The notes under the pieces were generated by a model. That model did no database searches, was not told the origin of the DNA, and saw only the letters and a list, made by a program, of their open reading frames with translations. DNA of 64,000 bases from Oligoflexus sp. (lineage in GTDB: Bacteria; Bdellovibrionota_B; Oligoflexia; Oligoflexales; Oligoflexaceae): positions 29,440 through 93,439 of the forward strand of contig NZ_DASTAT010000134.1 of assembly GCF_035712445.1 (NCBI RefSeq), written 5' to 3'. Each line of letters begins with the position of its first letter. Position 1 is the first letter of the stretch. This document shows, piece by piece, positions 43,091 through 52,479 of the stretch. Position numbers and translations under genes: made by a program.

Positions 43091-43110
43091 CCAGCAGCCT
43101 TTTGCTGGAG
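43091..43110 (+). promoter_or_regulatory. Leader hairpin overlapping a ribosome site
   Basis: CCAGCA (43091-43096) pairs with TGCTGG (43103-43108); the downstream arm contains the first bases of the TGGAG ribosome site for the gene starting at 43119. Folding would hide the site. Confidence 0.35.
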
Positions 43111-43118
43111 AATCCACC

Positions 43119-43505
43119 ATGAGCAAGACTCCAAAAGAAATCTGGGAAATCCAACACAATCTCGTTTTGAATTTCGATGTGGATCAGCACGCCGAACTTT
43201 TTGCAGAAGACGGCGTGTGGGAATTTCCCAGGGCGCCTCAGGGCAGCAAAGTGAAACTTGAAGGACGCGATGCTATCCGTGAATGGGTGATTGAAAATGC
43301 AAAAAGCTCCCAGGAAGCCGGGCATCGCGTGCTGGGATATGAAGAAATCGTCATTCATGAAACTTCTGATCCCAGTGTGATCGTCGTTGAATTCGATCTG
43401 CACGGAGAAGTCACGCATACCGGGGAAAGGTTTCGTCGCTCGTATGTTCAGGTTCTACGCGTACGGGATGGCAAAATCGTATCCCTCCGTGATTATTTCA
43501 ACTGA
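43119..43505 (+). CDS. SnoaL/NTF2-like protein
   Basis: 128 residues with the cone-shaped NTF2 pattern: a long first helix, ELFAEDGVWEFP, the IREWVIENA helix and the final VLRVRDGKIVSLRDYFN strand pair, typical of the SnoaL-like polyketide-cyclase/ketosteroid-isomerase group. Such proteins are small-molecule isomerases or hydrolases. It follows the ECF42 operon but is separated from it by a hairpin and lacks an ECF42 promoter. A stem overlapping its ribosome site may regulate translation. Confidence 0.85.
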   Translation: MSKTPKEIWEIQHNLVLNFDVDQHAELFAEDGVWEFPRAPQGSKVKLEGRDAIREWVIENAKSSQEAGHRVLGYEEIVIHETSDPSVIVVEFDLHGEVTHTGERFRRSYVQVLRVRDGKIVSLRDYFN

Positions 43506-43722
43506 CGATGGAAAAGCTCAGGCTTCTTTTTGAAAAGGCTCAGGCGCTGCGACCTCGGTAAGCCGTAAGGCGCCGCGCATGCCTCGCCTGGTCCGCCCGC
43601 CCCGCCCCATTCCCGACCGCGTTATTCCCTGTGACCCGCTCAGGCCAGCTTCATGGTCCAAACTTTGCACATTTATATGGACATAAATAAACAAGGCAGT
43701 TTGGCCTTAATTTATTAGGATT

Positions 43723-46700
43723 ATGACATTGAGTCGCATAACGTTTGCGCAGGGCCCTGCCCATATTGGTCTTTTAGGTTTGAATAAAATCAGCGGGCGC
43801 ACCCTGATTCTATCCTCCCTTGCCATTATGGCTTTGATTCTCGGGATTCTTGCGATTCTTTATTCCAGTTTAAGGACCGTTCGCGAGCACAACCGGCTCG
43901 TGATCCATGCTCATGAAGTCCTGTATGAACTTGAGCTGACTCTTTCGGCCTTGAAAGATGCGGAAAACAGCGCGCGCGCCTTCGTGTCCACTCAGAAAGA
44001 TCCCTTCCTGGAAACCTTTCAAGCCGGACGCGCGGCCGCTCTGGATAACGTCCGTAAGCTTAAGACCCTGACTTACGACGATCCGCAGCAGCAGGCCAGA
44101 GCCAATAAATTGTGGGAGAAATCCCTGGCTTTCATGCATTGGCAGTCGGAAATCCTGGACTCTGCACGACGGAGCAACGTGGGTAACAGGGCAGGAACAC
44201 CTTCCGAATTTGACCTTCTGGACCAGTCCAGGCCGCACATGGATGAAATTCGACTCATAGTGCAGGATATGAAAGACAGTGAGGACAGGACACTGCAGGA
44301 GCGCGCGCATCAGGCTGCTGCCGCAAGTTCTCGACAGGAATTATCAATCCTTGCTGTGACCGGCGTCAGCATCCTTCTTGTCCTGTTGGCGCAATACTAC
44401 ATCCGTCGTTCCATACAGATTCAAAGGGCTGAAGCTGAGCGTTTGAGTGATGAAAATTGGCTTAAAACCGGCCTTGCGGAGGCTGGAGCTTTACTTCGTG
44501 GCAAGGAAACGCTTGAAGAGGTGGGTCGGGCCACTCTGGAGTTTTTTGCCGGGTATCTCGGGATGCAGGTGGGTGCCTTCTATGTGCAGCGTCATGGCCA
44601 TCTGCAGCTGGTCGCGACCTTTGCTCAGGCTGGGGAACAGCAGCCCATTCCCATCCGAATAGGCCTTACGGAGAGTCTTGCCGGGGAAGCGTTGAAGCAT
44701 CAGCGTTTGATCGAACTCGACGAAGTTCCGGCCGATTATATGAAAGTCTCATCAGCTCTTGGCTCGACCCTTCCCCGGCGGCTCGTGATCCTGCCACTTT
44801 ACGGCGAGGATATGCCGCGGGTCGGTGTGGTGGAAATGGGCTTTCTCCATAAGCTTCCGCAAGGGGCCTTGGAACTCTTCGACGATCTCAAAAGCAGTCT
44901 CAGCGTGGTGGTCAATTCCACCCTGTCGCGGCAGGTGCAGCGGGAACTTTTGGAAGAAACCCAGCGTCAGGCCGAGGAGCTGGCGGCGCAGCAGGAAGAA
45001 CTCCGTGCCAGCAATGAAAAATTGGAGCAGCAGACGCGGGCCCTGCAGAAATCCCAGGAACGTTTGGAAGTGCAGCAGGAGGAGCTGAGGAATAACAATG
45101 TCGAGCTGGAACAGCAGGCACAGGAGCTTGAGCAGCAGAAAGCAATATTAGCTGAGAAGAATTCCAGTCTCCTCGTTACCAAAGCCGAGCTGGAAAGCAA
45201 GGCCCGTGAGTTGGAGCAGGCGAGTCGCTACAAGTCTGAATTCCTGGCGAATATGAGTCACGAGCTGCGCACACCTTTGAACAGCCTTCTGCTGCTGGCT
45301 ACACTGCTGGCGGAAAACAAGGAAAAAACCCTGACTGAAAAACAGGTGGATTTTGCCCGCACCATCTTTAAATCCGGTCGTGATCTTCTCACGTTGATCA
45401 ACGACATCCTTGATCTTTCGAAGGTGGAAGCCGGACGACTTGAGCTTGTCCGGGAATCCGTCGCTTTCGATGAAATGATGGATCGACTGAAGCGTGATTT
45501 TGAATTGACCGCCAAAGAAAAGGGACTCTCCCTTGAAATGCGGCGAACCAATCAGTCGCCTGCGTCCATCATCACCGACGAGCAGCGGCTCCTGCAGATC
45601 ATGAAGAACCTGATTTCCAATGCCTTGAAATTTACGGAAGCCGGGATCGTGGAACTGAAGATTGATCGCGGCGAAGGACCCACACCCATCCGCCTGCAGG
45701 TTCGGGATACAGGCATCGGCATCAGCCCTGAAAAGCAGTCGATCATCTTCGAAGCCTTCAAGCAGAGCGATGGCTCCATCAATCGTACCTATGGTGGTAC
45801 AGGCCTCGGTTTGACCATTTCCAAAGAGCTTGCGCAGCTGCTGGGCGGCTTTATCAGCGTGTCCAGCCAACCCGGAGTGGGGAGCATGTTTACCCTTCAC
45901 CTGCCCGAGGAAATGCCCCGCGAGCAGCCGCGCGTTGAACCCATAGCGCCCGTGATTCAGCCCGTTCAGGGGCTGCAGAAGTCGGCGTCCAATGGAGCCG
46001 TGCGTGAGGACGAGCCGCTTGCGCCTTTGAATCTGAATGAAGACGATCGATTGATCCTTGTGGTCGAAGACGATGCGGACTTCGGCCGCATTATTGCCGA
46101 CATTGCGCATGAGGCCGGTTTCAAGACGGTCATCGCCACGGATGGGGAAACGGCTCTGCGGATGGCCAATGCCTATCCCTTGAGTGCTGTTCTGCTCGAT
46201 ATCAAATTGCCTGATATCAGCGGTCTCGGCGTCCTTGCGCGCCTGAAGTCCGATCCGACCACGCGGCATATTCCGATCCATGTCGTGTCGGGTACGGATT
46301 ATGTTCAGAATGCCCTGGCTTTGGGTGCCATTGGTTATTTGCAGAAACCTGCCCAGGCTGATCAGCTGAAAGGCATCTTTCAGCAGATTGAGGCCACCCT
46401 GGAGCGCAAGGTCAAACGCGTGCTTTTGGTTGAAGATGACAAGTTCCAAAGACAGGCGACCAAGGACCTGCTCGGGCAGGATGATATTTCCATAGTCGAG
46501 GCGCGATCGGGTACAGAGGCGCAGGAGAAGCTTCGGAATGAAGCCTTCGATTGCGTTGTCCTTGATCTGCGTCTGCCCGATGTCAGCGGCTTCGAGCTTC
46601 TCGAAGCGATGGAAAAGGATCTGCCAGGACCGAAGCCTCCGATCGTTGTCTATACGGCCAAGGACCTGACCCGCGACGAGCAGGCGCTTTTGGAGCGCTA

Positions 46701-47223
46701 TGCGGAAAGCATCGTGATCAAGGGCGCCCGCTCCCCCGAGCGGCTTCTGGATGAGGTGAGCCTCTTCCTGCACCGCCTGGAAAGTTCCCTGCCGCCGAAA
46801 AGTCAGACGATCCTTCAGAAGCTGCGCTCGGATGCAGTGGGCCTGAAAGGTCGGAAAATTCTTCTGGTGGACGATGACATGCGCAATGTCTATGCGCTGG
46901 TCAATGCTCTCGAAAGTCATGGGCTGCAGATATCCATAGCGCGCAATGGTCGGGAAAGTCTGACTCAGCTTGAAAAAGTTTCCGGCATTGAACTTGTGCT
47001 CATGGATATCATGATGCCGGAGATGGATGGTTATGAAGCGATGCGCCTCATCCGGGATAACCCTCTTTATAAGAAGCTGCCTGTCATCGCCTTGACGGCC
47101 AAGGCTATGAAAGGGGATTTGGAGCAGTGTTTGGCCGCCGGTGCCAACGATTATCTGCCCAAGCCTGTTAACCTGGAGCGTTTACTCTCCCTTCTGAAGG
47201 TTTGGTTACCGCAGAAGATCTAA
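43723..47223 (+). CDS. Hybrid sensor kinase: CHASE3-like, GAF, HisKA, HATPase, three receivers
   Basis: 1166 residues. Two membrane helices (about 25-48 and 208-228) enclose a helical periplasmic region resembling CHASE3. A GAF domain (about 245-410) is followed by a long Glu/Gln coiled coil (about 410-505). The phospho-His is in NMSHELRTPLNS (about 511) and the ATPase domain spans 600-735 (GTGLGLTIS). Three receivers follow: about 775-890 (AVLLDIKLPDISG), 898-1015 (VVLDLRLPDVSG) and 1044-1165 (VLMDIMMPEMDG). Such proteins occur beside CheR/CheB and control biofilm or stress responses. The next gene, cheR, overlaps or abuts it. Confidence 0.92.
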   Translation: MTLSRITFAQGPAHIGLLGLNKISGRTLILSSLAIMALILGILAILYSSLRTVREHNRLVIHAHEVLYELELTLSALKDAENSARAFVSTQKDPFLETFQAGRAAALDNVRKLKTLTYDDPQQQARANKLWEKSLAFMHWQSEILDSARRSNVGNRAGTPSEFDLLDQSRPHMDEIRLIVQDMKDSEDRTLQERAHQAAAASSRQELSILAVTGVSILLVLLAQYYIRRSIQIQRAEAERLSDENWLKTGLAEAGALLRGKETLEEVGRATLEFFAGYLGMQVGAFYVQRHGHLQLVATFAQAGEQQPIPIRIGLTESLAGEALKHQRLIELDEVPADYMKVSSALGSTLPRRLVILPLYGEDMPRVGVVEMGFLHKLPQGALELFDDLKSSLSVVVNSTLSRQVQRELLEETQRQAEELAAQQEELRASNEKLEQQTRALQKSQERLEVQQEELRNNNVELEQQAQELEQQKAILAEKNSSLLVTKAELESKARELEQASRYKSEFLANMSHELRTPLNSLLLLATLLAENKEKTLTEKQVDFARTIFKSGRDLLTLINDILDLSKVEAGRLELVRESVAFDEMMDRLKRDFELTAKEKGLSLEMRRTNQSPASIITDEQRLLQIMKNLISNALKFTEAGIVELKIDRGEGPTPIRLQVRDTGIGISPEKQSIIFEAFKQSDGSINRTYGGTGLGLTISKELAQLLGGFISVSSQPGVGSMFTLHLPEEMPREQPRVEPIAPVIQPVQGLQKSASNGAVREDEPLAPLNLNEDDRLILVVEDDADFGRIIADIAHEAGFKTVIATDGETALRMANAYPLSAVLLDIKLPDISGLGVLARLKSDPTTRHIPIHVVSGTDYVQNALALGAIGYLQKPAQADQLKGIFQQIEATLERKVKRVLLVEDDKFQRQATKDLLGQDDISIVEARSGTEAQEKLRNEAFDCVVLDLRLPDVSGFELLEAMEKDLPGPKPPIVVYTAKDLTRDEQALLERYAESIVIKGARSPERLLDEVSLFLHRLESSLPPKSQTILQKLRSDAVGLKGRKILLVDDDMRNVYALVNALESHGLQISIARNGRESLTQLEKVSGIELVLMDIMMPEMDGYEAMRLIRDNPLYKKLPVIALTAKAMKGDLEQCLAAGANDYLPKPVNLERLLSLLKVWLPQKI

Positions 47224-47243
47224 AACCAGAAAGGCATCCTGGG

Positions 47244-48086
47244 ATGCGGACGTCGGTGGAAGATATCGAAATCAAGCTGCTGATTCAGGCGATTCATGCC
47301 TGCTATGGCTATGATTTCGGTGGATATAACGAAATGTCGTTCAGGCGACTCGTGAGTGTCATCCTGGCGAAATATGGGATTGCCACGATTTCGTGTCTGC
47401 AGGATGAGATTTTGCATAAGCCGGAATTTTTCGCAAGGGTCCTGCCGGACTTGACGGTGACGACCAGCGAAATGTTCCGGGATCCTGATTTTTATCGGGC
47501 GTTCCGGGACGAGATCGTCCCCTATTTGAAGACCTGGCCGGCCTTCAAAATATGGCATGCGGGCTGTAGCACAGGGGAAGAGGTGTACTCCCTGGCCATT
47601 CTTTTGAAGGAGTCGGGCCTTTACGAAAGGGCTGTGATTTATGCCACGGATATCAACCCCACGGCTTTGAAGACGGCCAAGGAGGGGATCTATCCTGTGA
47701 CGCAGATCAAGCGCGATACGCAGAATTATATAGCGGCTGGCGGTCGTGAAAGTTTTTCCTCGTATTACATGGCATCCTATGATGCTGTGCGCTTTGATCC
47801 CGGGCTTCGTAAGAACATCTTGTTCGCTGCCCACAATCTGGTAGTGGATGACGTCTTCTGCGAAGCTCATGTGATTTTATGCCGCAATGTTCTGATCTAT
47901 TTCGATCGTGATTTGCAGGCCAGGGTGCTCGACCTCTTTTCGCGCAGTCTGGCGTATAAAAGTTATCTTTGTCTTGGGTCCAATGAAACGGTGCAGTTCA
48001 TAGCTGGTGGTCAGGATTTTCAAACTGTTTCCGATCAACAGAAGATTTTTCGCAAGGTGGTCCGCAGTGGAGCACCGATTCAGTGA
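47244..48086 (+). CDS. cheR: CheR-type MCP/protein-glutamate methyltransferase
   Basis: 280 residues. The N-terminal helices (about 5-70) are followed by the S-adenosylmethionine domain: IWHAGCSTGEEVYSLAILL, YATDINPTAL, and the ILCRNVLIYFD motif IV, the CheR signature. ATG at 47244 with AGAAAGG upstream is preferred over a TTG 42 bases earlier inside the kinase gene. CheR adds methyl groups to Glu of chemoreceptors; in clusters without chemoreceptors it may modify a kinase or anti-sigma protein. No cheB accompanies it, which is unusual for this cluster type. Confidence 0.93.
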   Translation: MRTSVEDIEIKLLIQAIHACYGYDFGGYNEMSFRRLVSVILAKYGIATISCLQDEILHKPEFFARVLPDLTVTTSEMFRDPDFYRAFRDEIVPYLKTWPAFKIWHAGCSTGEEVYSLAILLKESGLYERAVIYATDINPTALKTAKEGIYPVTQIKRDTQNYIAAGGRESFSSYYMASYDAVRFDPGLRKNILFAAHNLVVDDVFCEAHVILCRNVLIYFDRDLQARVLDLFSRSLAYKSYLCLGSNETVQFIAGGQDFQTVSDQQKIFRKVVRSGAPIQ

Positions 48087-48106
48087 CAGGACCTGATGGG
48101 GGCACA

Positions 48107-49720
48107 ATGATCAAGACGAAAATACTGCTTGTCGACGACCGCCGGGAAAACCTGGTCGCGCTTGAGAATATCATTCATCGACCGGATGTCGACATCCTGA
48201 AGGCTCAATCGGCTCCGGATGCCCTGGCTCTGCTTTTGGAGCATGAGTTCGCTCTGGCTTTGATTGACGTCCAGATGCCGGACATGAATGGCTTTGAATT
48301 GGCCCAGGTGATGCGTTCAGCAGCCCGCAGCCGGGATATTCCCATCATCTTCGTGACGGCTTCGGAAAGCGACAACCATCACATCTTCGAAGGCTATGAG
48401 AACGGGGCTGTGGATTACCTGCTGAAGCCCCTGATCGCCCCGATCGTGCGCAGCAAGGTTGCGATCTTTGTCGAGCTTCATCAGAAGAATGTGGCTCTGC
48501 TGCAGAAACTGAAGGAAGTGGAGACGCTGCGCGAGGCCGCAGAAAGCGCCAGTCGTGCCAAGAGTAGCTTTCTGGCGAACATGAGCCATGAGATTCGGAC
48601 GCCTCTCGGCGCAGTCCTGGGCTTTGCAGAACTGCTGCGCATCAAGGATCAGTCGCCGGACGACCGTGACCACTGCATCAATGCCATCACCCGCAATGGT
48701 CAGTTGCTGCTGCAGCTTATTGATGACATTCTTGATCTTTCGAAAATTGAAGCCGACAAGATCGAGGTGGACCGTGCACCGATTTCCATGGCTGATCTTC
48801 TGCAGGATATCAAGGCCGTTCATGAGCATAAAGCCAGTGAAAAAGGCATTAGCCTGAAGATTGAAGCCGAGGGGCGTTTGCCGCGGGAAATCTCTAGCGA
48901 TATTCTGCGTCTGAAGCAGATTCTCTATAATATAGTCGGCAACAGTCTGAAGTTTACCGATCGTGGTGAAATTCGCTTGCGGGTGGGATATGATCCCAGG
49001 CGCTATGATGGGCATCTGATTTTTCAGATCACCGACACGGGCTGCGGACTCTCGGATGCCGAAGCGGGACGTATTTTCCAACCCTTCATGCAGGCGGATG
49101 GATCCTCGACACGACGCTTCGGCGGCTCCGGGCTTGGCCTTATCATTTCGAAACGATTGGCGGCGCTCTTGGGCGGCGATGTCGTTCTGCTTGAAAGCCG
49201 ACCGGGTTTGGGCTCCACATTCCAGGTCAGCTGTGATCCCGGGCCGATCCATGACTCGCAGTTGGTGGACGGGGATTACCTTCTGAAGAAGGAGCCTGGC
49301 AAAGCCGGTGGTTCCCTCGACGCAGGTTTGCGCCTGGATGATTTGCGGGTCCTTGTCGTCGATGATTCGCCCGATAACCGGAACCTTTTGAGCCGTATCA
49401 TAGGACGCTTCGGAGCCATGGTGGATACGGCTTCTGATGGATCCGAAGCTGTGGCCAAGGCTTTGGCCGGCGATTTCGATGTCGTGCTGATGGATATTCA
49501 GATGCCGGGGACGGATGGCCTTGAAGCCACTGCTCAGCTGCGGAGTCAGGGTTATCGCAAGCCTATTCTGGCTCTGACGGCTCATGCCATGAAAGAGGAG
49601 CAGGGGCGCTGCCTGAATGCGGGATGCGATGCGCATCTCAGCAAACCCGTGAATTTCAAGAATCTGGTGATGAGTATTGCAGCCTATGCCGGTCGCGATG
49701 AGGTCCAGGCCTTAGGCTAA
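48107..49720 (+). CDS. Receiver - histidine kinase - receiver protein
   Basis: 537 residues from ATG at 48107; a GTG at 48083 overlapping the cheR stop is an alternative. A receiver (about 4-125) with ALALIDVQMPDMNG is linked by a short coiled coil to HisKA (NMSHEIRTPLGA, about 160), an ATPase domain (about 260-385, GSGLGLIIS) and a second receiver (about 415-530, VVLMDIQMPGTDG). There is no membrane segment, so it is a soluble relay kinase probably taking phosphate from, or giving it to, the upstream membrane kinase. It is the last gene of the kinase-cheR-kinase cluster. Confidence 0.92.
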   Translation: MIKTKILLVDDRRENLVALENIIHRPDVDILKAQSAPDALALLLEHEFALALIDVQMPDMNGFELAQVMRSAARSRDIPIIFVTASESDNHHIFEGYENGAVDYLLKPLIAPIVRSKVAIFVELHQKNVALLQKLKEVETLREAAESASRAKSSFLANMSHEIRTPLGAVLGFAELLRIKDQSPDDRDHCINAITRNGQLLLQLIDDILDLSKIEADKIEVDRAPISMADLLQDIKAVHEHKASEKGISLKIEAEGRLPREISSDILRLKQILYNIVGNSLKFTDRGEIRLRVGYDPRRYDGHLIFQITDTGCGLSDAEAGRIFQPFMQADGSSTRRFGGSGLGLIISKRLAALLGGDVVLLESRPGLGSTFQVSCDPGPIHDSQLVDGDYLLKKEPGKAGGSLDAGLRLDDLRVLVVDDSPDNRNLLSRIIGRFGAMVDTASDGSEAVAKALAGDFDVVLMDIQMPGTDGLEATAQLRSQGYRKPILALTAHAMKEEQGRCLNAGCDAHLSKPVNFKNLVMSIAAYAGRDEVQALG

Positions 49721-49759
49721 AGCTACTGGAAATACTCGATAATTTTTTTATCTGTAACC

Positions 49760-49786
49760 TGTCGATTGTCTCTCTCCCTGTTCGAC
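49760..49786 (+). promoter_or_regulatory. Second ECF42-type promoter
   Basis: TGTCGA (49760-49765), a 17-base spacer also opening with TTG, and CGAC (49783-49786), identical in architecture to the promoter at 40931-40957. The target is the VOC gene at 49834. Confidence 0.82.
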
Positions 49787-49833
49787 TGTTTCATGAAAGT
49801 ATTCCGAAAACGCAGTCACAGGGAGAACGTTCC

Positions 49834-50304
49834 ATGCAGAAGATTACCCCATTCCTTTGGTTCAATAACAACGCCGAGGAAGCCATCACCTTCTATATGT
49901 CCATCTTCAAACACTCCAAAATTTTGGAATCATCCCGCTATGGCGAAGGGATGCCGTTTCCTGCCGGGACTTTGATGACAGCATCTTTCCAGCTGGAAAA
50001 TCAGCAGTTTTTGGCCCTTAATGGTGGACCCATGTTTCAATTCACGGAAGCCATTTCCTTTCTGGTGGATGTCACGACTCAGGAGGAACTGGACTATTAC
50101 TGGAGTCGTCTTCTTGAAGGCGGCTCCAAACAACAGTGTGGTTGGCTCAAGGATAAATATGGTCTTAGCTGGCAGATTATTCCTTCGATACTGGGCAAGC
50201 TGATGGGTGACAAGGACCCTGTCAAGGCGGGAAGGGTGATGCAGGCCATGCTGAAAATGGATAAGTTTATCATCAAGGATCTGCAGCGCGCTTATGAGGG
50301 CTGA
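49834..50304 (+). CDS. VOC-family PhnB-like protein
   Basis: 156 residues. ITPFLWFNNNAEEAITFYMSIF at the start and CGWLKDKYGLSWQIIPSIL near the end are the signature of the PhnB / 3-demethylubiquinone-9 3-methyltransferase domain group, a glyoxalase-fold family whose biochemical role is unclear. GGGAGA precedes the ATG. An ECF42-type promoter lies 48 bases upstream, so this gene belongs to the regulon of the sigma factor about 9 kb to the left. Confidence 0.9.
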   Translation: MQKITPFLWFNNNAEEAITFYMSIFKHSKILESSRYGEGMPFPAGTLMTASFQLENQQFLALNGGPMFQFTEAISFLVDVTTQEELDYYWSRLLEGGSKQQCGWLKDKYGLSWQIIPSILGKLMGDKDPVKAGRVMQAMLKMDKFIIKDLQRAYEG

Positions 50305-50355
50305 GTTGGAATGGACCCCGCTGGCTTCCCTTGGGAATGGAGCGGGGCCCTCCCC

Positions 50356-51780
50356 TCATGCAAACAAACCATACTCATTATTTCGGCCTCGATCTCCGAA
50401 TCGTAATCCATGGCTAAAGTGCGAAGCTTCGCCGATTTCCTGCACCGCAAGATGGCGTTCAAACCAGCGCGTGCTGAGGTTGGCGGCGCGTTCCAAAGCA
50501 CCTTCCTCTTCAAACAGATGGCTGGCTTGTGGAACAACTTCGATCCGCACAAGCCCAGGACGCATCCTGGATCGCGCGCAGACATTCAGATCCATAATGG
50601 AAATATCCTGCCCGCCCATCAAAAGTAGGGTGGGAGCTGTGACCTTGCTCAGGGATTCTCCGGCCAGATCCGGCCGTCCGCTCAACGACACGATGGCTTT
50701 GATAGGGCGTCCGATGGTGGCGGCCGCTTTTAAAACCGCTCCTGTGCCTGTACTTGAGCCGAAAAATCCAAGAGGCTGATCATAGGTGGCCAGCTCATGC
50801 ATGACCCAGTCGGTGGCCTGAATCAAACGCCGGGTCAGCAGTGGTGTATCAAAACGCAGATGTCGGCTTTTGAGTTCCGAAGCTTCCTCTTCGCGAGTCA
50901 GAAGATCAAAGCGGAGCGTGGTAAAACCAGCCTCGTAAAGCTTGTGCGCAATGAGATCATGCTGAGGGCTTTGGCCCGGATAGCCGGTCCCCTGCACAAG
51001 CATCACGATGCCTTTATTCTCGCCCTCAGGAAGCAGGAGCTTTCCCGCGAGCTCGACGGATCCAGCCGGAATGGAAACCTGATGAAAACCAGGCAAATGA
51101 TCATCCCGTGAATACGAGTGAGACTCTGGGATTTTCCCCCAGCTTTCCGCCTTTTCCAGAAGATTGATCACTTCTTCATCCGTGGTTTGCGTGAAATCCT
51201 CATACCAAAGGCCCACTCCATAGAATGGTTCCGGCGTCATGAGGCAGATCATGGCGTCACCCAGTTTTTCCATGCTTTCAAAGGTTGAGACTGGTGCCAC
51301 GGGCACGGCAATGACAATTTTCGCGGCTTTCAGCTTTTGCACAGCGCGAATGGCTGCGAGCATAGTGGAACCCGTGGCCAAACCGTCATCCACGAGGATG
51401 ACCGTCTTCCCCTGAATTTGCAGGGGCGGACGGTTTCGACGATAGGTGGCTTCCCGTCGTGTCAGCTCCTGCTGCTCACGCTGGGTCACTTTCTCGACGG
51501 TACTTTCGGAAAGTTGCAGCGCGTCAATGATTTCCTTATTCAGAACGCGATCCCCGCCGCTGGATATCGCGCCCATCCCCAGCTCTTCGTGTCCTGGAAC
51601 ACCGAGTTTGCGAACCAGGAAAACATCGAGCGCGGCCTCAAGAGACTGAGCTATTTCAAAGGCCACTGGTACACCGCCCCGAGGCAGAGCCAGGACCAGC
51701 ACATCAGGATTATTTTTGTAAGCCTGCAGTTTCGCGGCTAACAACTGTCCAGCTTCGGACCTGTTTTTAAACTGTTTCAT
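50356..51780 (-). CDS. Phosphoribosyltransferase - alpha/beta hydrolase fusion
   Basis: 474 residues. The N-terminal part (about 1-210) is a type I phosphoribosyltransferase with [15 protein letters not shown] and the PRPP loop [14 protein letters not shown]. The C-terminal part (about 235-450) is a dienelactone-hydrolase-like alpha/beta hydrolase with the nucleophile in [11 protein letters not shown], an Asp in [11 protein letters not shown] and a His in PQASHLFEE. This fusion is widespread in bacteria but its substrate is not known. It converges with the VOC gene across about 50 bases. Confidence 0.88.
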   Translation of the reverse strand: MKQFKNRSEAGQLLAAKLQAYKNNPDVLVLALPRGGVPVAFEIAQSLEAALDVFLVRKLGVPGHEELGMGAISSGGDRVLNKEIIDALQLSESTVEKVTQREQQELTRREATYRRNRPPLQIQGKTVILVDDGLATGSTMLAAIRAVQKLKAAKIVIAVPVAPVSTFESMEKLGDAMICLMTPEPFYGVGLWYEDFTQTTDEEVINLLEKAESWGKIPESHSYSRDDHLPGFHQVSIPAGSVELAGKLLLPEGENKGIVMLVQGTGYPGQSPQHDLIAHKLYEAGFTTLRFDLLTREEEASELKSRHLRFDTPLLTRRLIQATDWVMHELATYDQPLGFFGSSTGTGAVLKAAATIGRPIKAIVSLSGRPDLAGESLSKVTAPTLLLMGGQDISIMDLNVCARSRMRPGLVRIEVVPQASHLFEEEGALERAANLSTRWFERHLAVQEIGEASHFSHGLRFGDRGRNNEYGLFA

Positions 51781-51961
51781 ATGGGTTCTCGATGAAGTAG
51801 AGTCGCATTAACTTTCCGGAACCTGCCTCACGTTGTCTCGCAGACATGACAGATCGAATCGTTTTCGCTACAGAATTCGCCTACAGGTCGTTGTTCGTAA
51901 GCAGGCTCTGACTTAAGATGAAGTCCATCCCTAATTAAACGGAGGCGAAAGCCCCTGAGTT

Positions 51962-52228
51962 TTACTCAGGCTCCACCTCATCCCGGTTGCTGGCATCCCG
52001 ATGCACATGGCTGCGCTTGCCTCCCCGCTGCATGGGTTCATGGTTTTCATCCTGCCCATATCCGGATCCACCTGGCAGCTCACCACCGCCATGAATCTTG
52101 TTCACCGTGGCCCATGCTCTGCGCTCAGCTTCTTTTTCGGAATAGCCACGGGCTTCGTAGCTTTCCTCAATATGCTCGGCCTGCCGCTTCTGTTTCTTTG
52201 TGTATTTGGATTTGTCACCCGCTGGCAT
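51962..52228 (-). CDS. Small basic protein of the so-called plasmid-stabilisation family
   Basis: 88 residues beginning MPAGDKSKYTKKQKRQAEHI, with SEKEAERRAWATVNKIHGG in the middle: the conserved core of small proteins commonly labelled plasmid stabilisation protein, although they are mostly chromosomal and have no proven function. The tail is Gly/Asp/Glu-rich. A good AAGGAG site precedes ATG at 52228. No toxin or partition genes are beside it. Confidence 0.8.
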   Translation of the reverse strand: MPAGDKSKYTKKQKRQAEHIEESYEARGYSEKEAERRAWATVNKIHGGGELPGGSGYGQDENHEPMQRGGKRSHVHRDASNRDEVEPE

Positions 52229-52362
52229 GATGTTTTCTCCTTGGTTTGACGTAGTACGTGAGAAGGGGCCAAGCGGTTAAATTGCAAATTCTGCTCCATT
52301 CATAAATCGAGTGGTACTGCGCCAAAGATGTCGATTTTTTAAGGGGATTTCAAGAGGGTTTT

Positions 52363-52387
52363 GGCATTCCATCAAAGCTGGAATGCC
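52363..52387 (-). terminator. Perfect 9-bp hairpin without U-tract
   Basis: GGCATTCCA (52363-52371) pairs exactly with TGGAATGCC (52379-52387) around seven bases, about 93 bases after the receiver-TPR gene stop on the minus strand. No T-run follows. Confidence 0.45.
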
Positions 52388-52479
52388 GGGATCGGATCGG
52401 GTCGGGTGACTTGAGCTGCCGCGTTCTGAGTGTCGGTTCTTGGAGGGATTTGTCAGTCTTCCTGCCCGACGGTGGTTTC

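Noticed and set aside
45148-46920. 590-codon open frame antisense to the three-receiver kinase
   Set aside because: It lies wholly opposite a strongly conserved kinase, has His/Gln/Arg-rich composition typical of antisense frames in GC-rich genes, and shows no domain or ribosome site.
48317-49636. 439-codon frame antisense to the receiver-kinase-receiver gene
   Set aside because: Same reasoning: fully nested opposite conserved kinase domains, with no start site or recognisable protein.
51962-52228. Toxin-antitoxin or plasmid maintenance locus
   Set aside because: The family name plasmid stabilisation is historical; there is no partner gene and nothing else suggests a plasmid.
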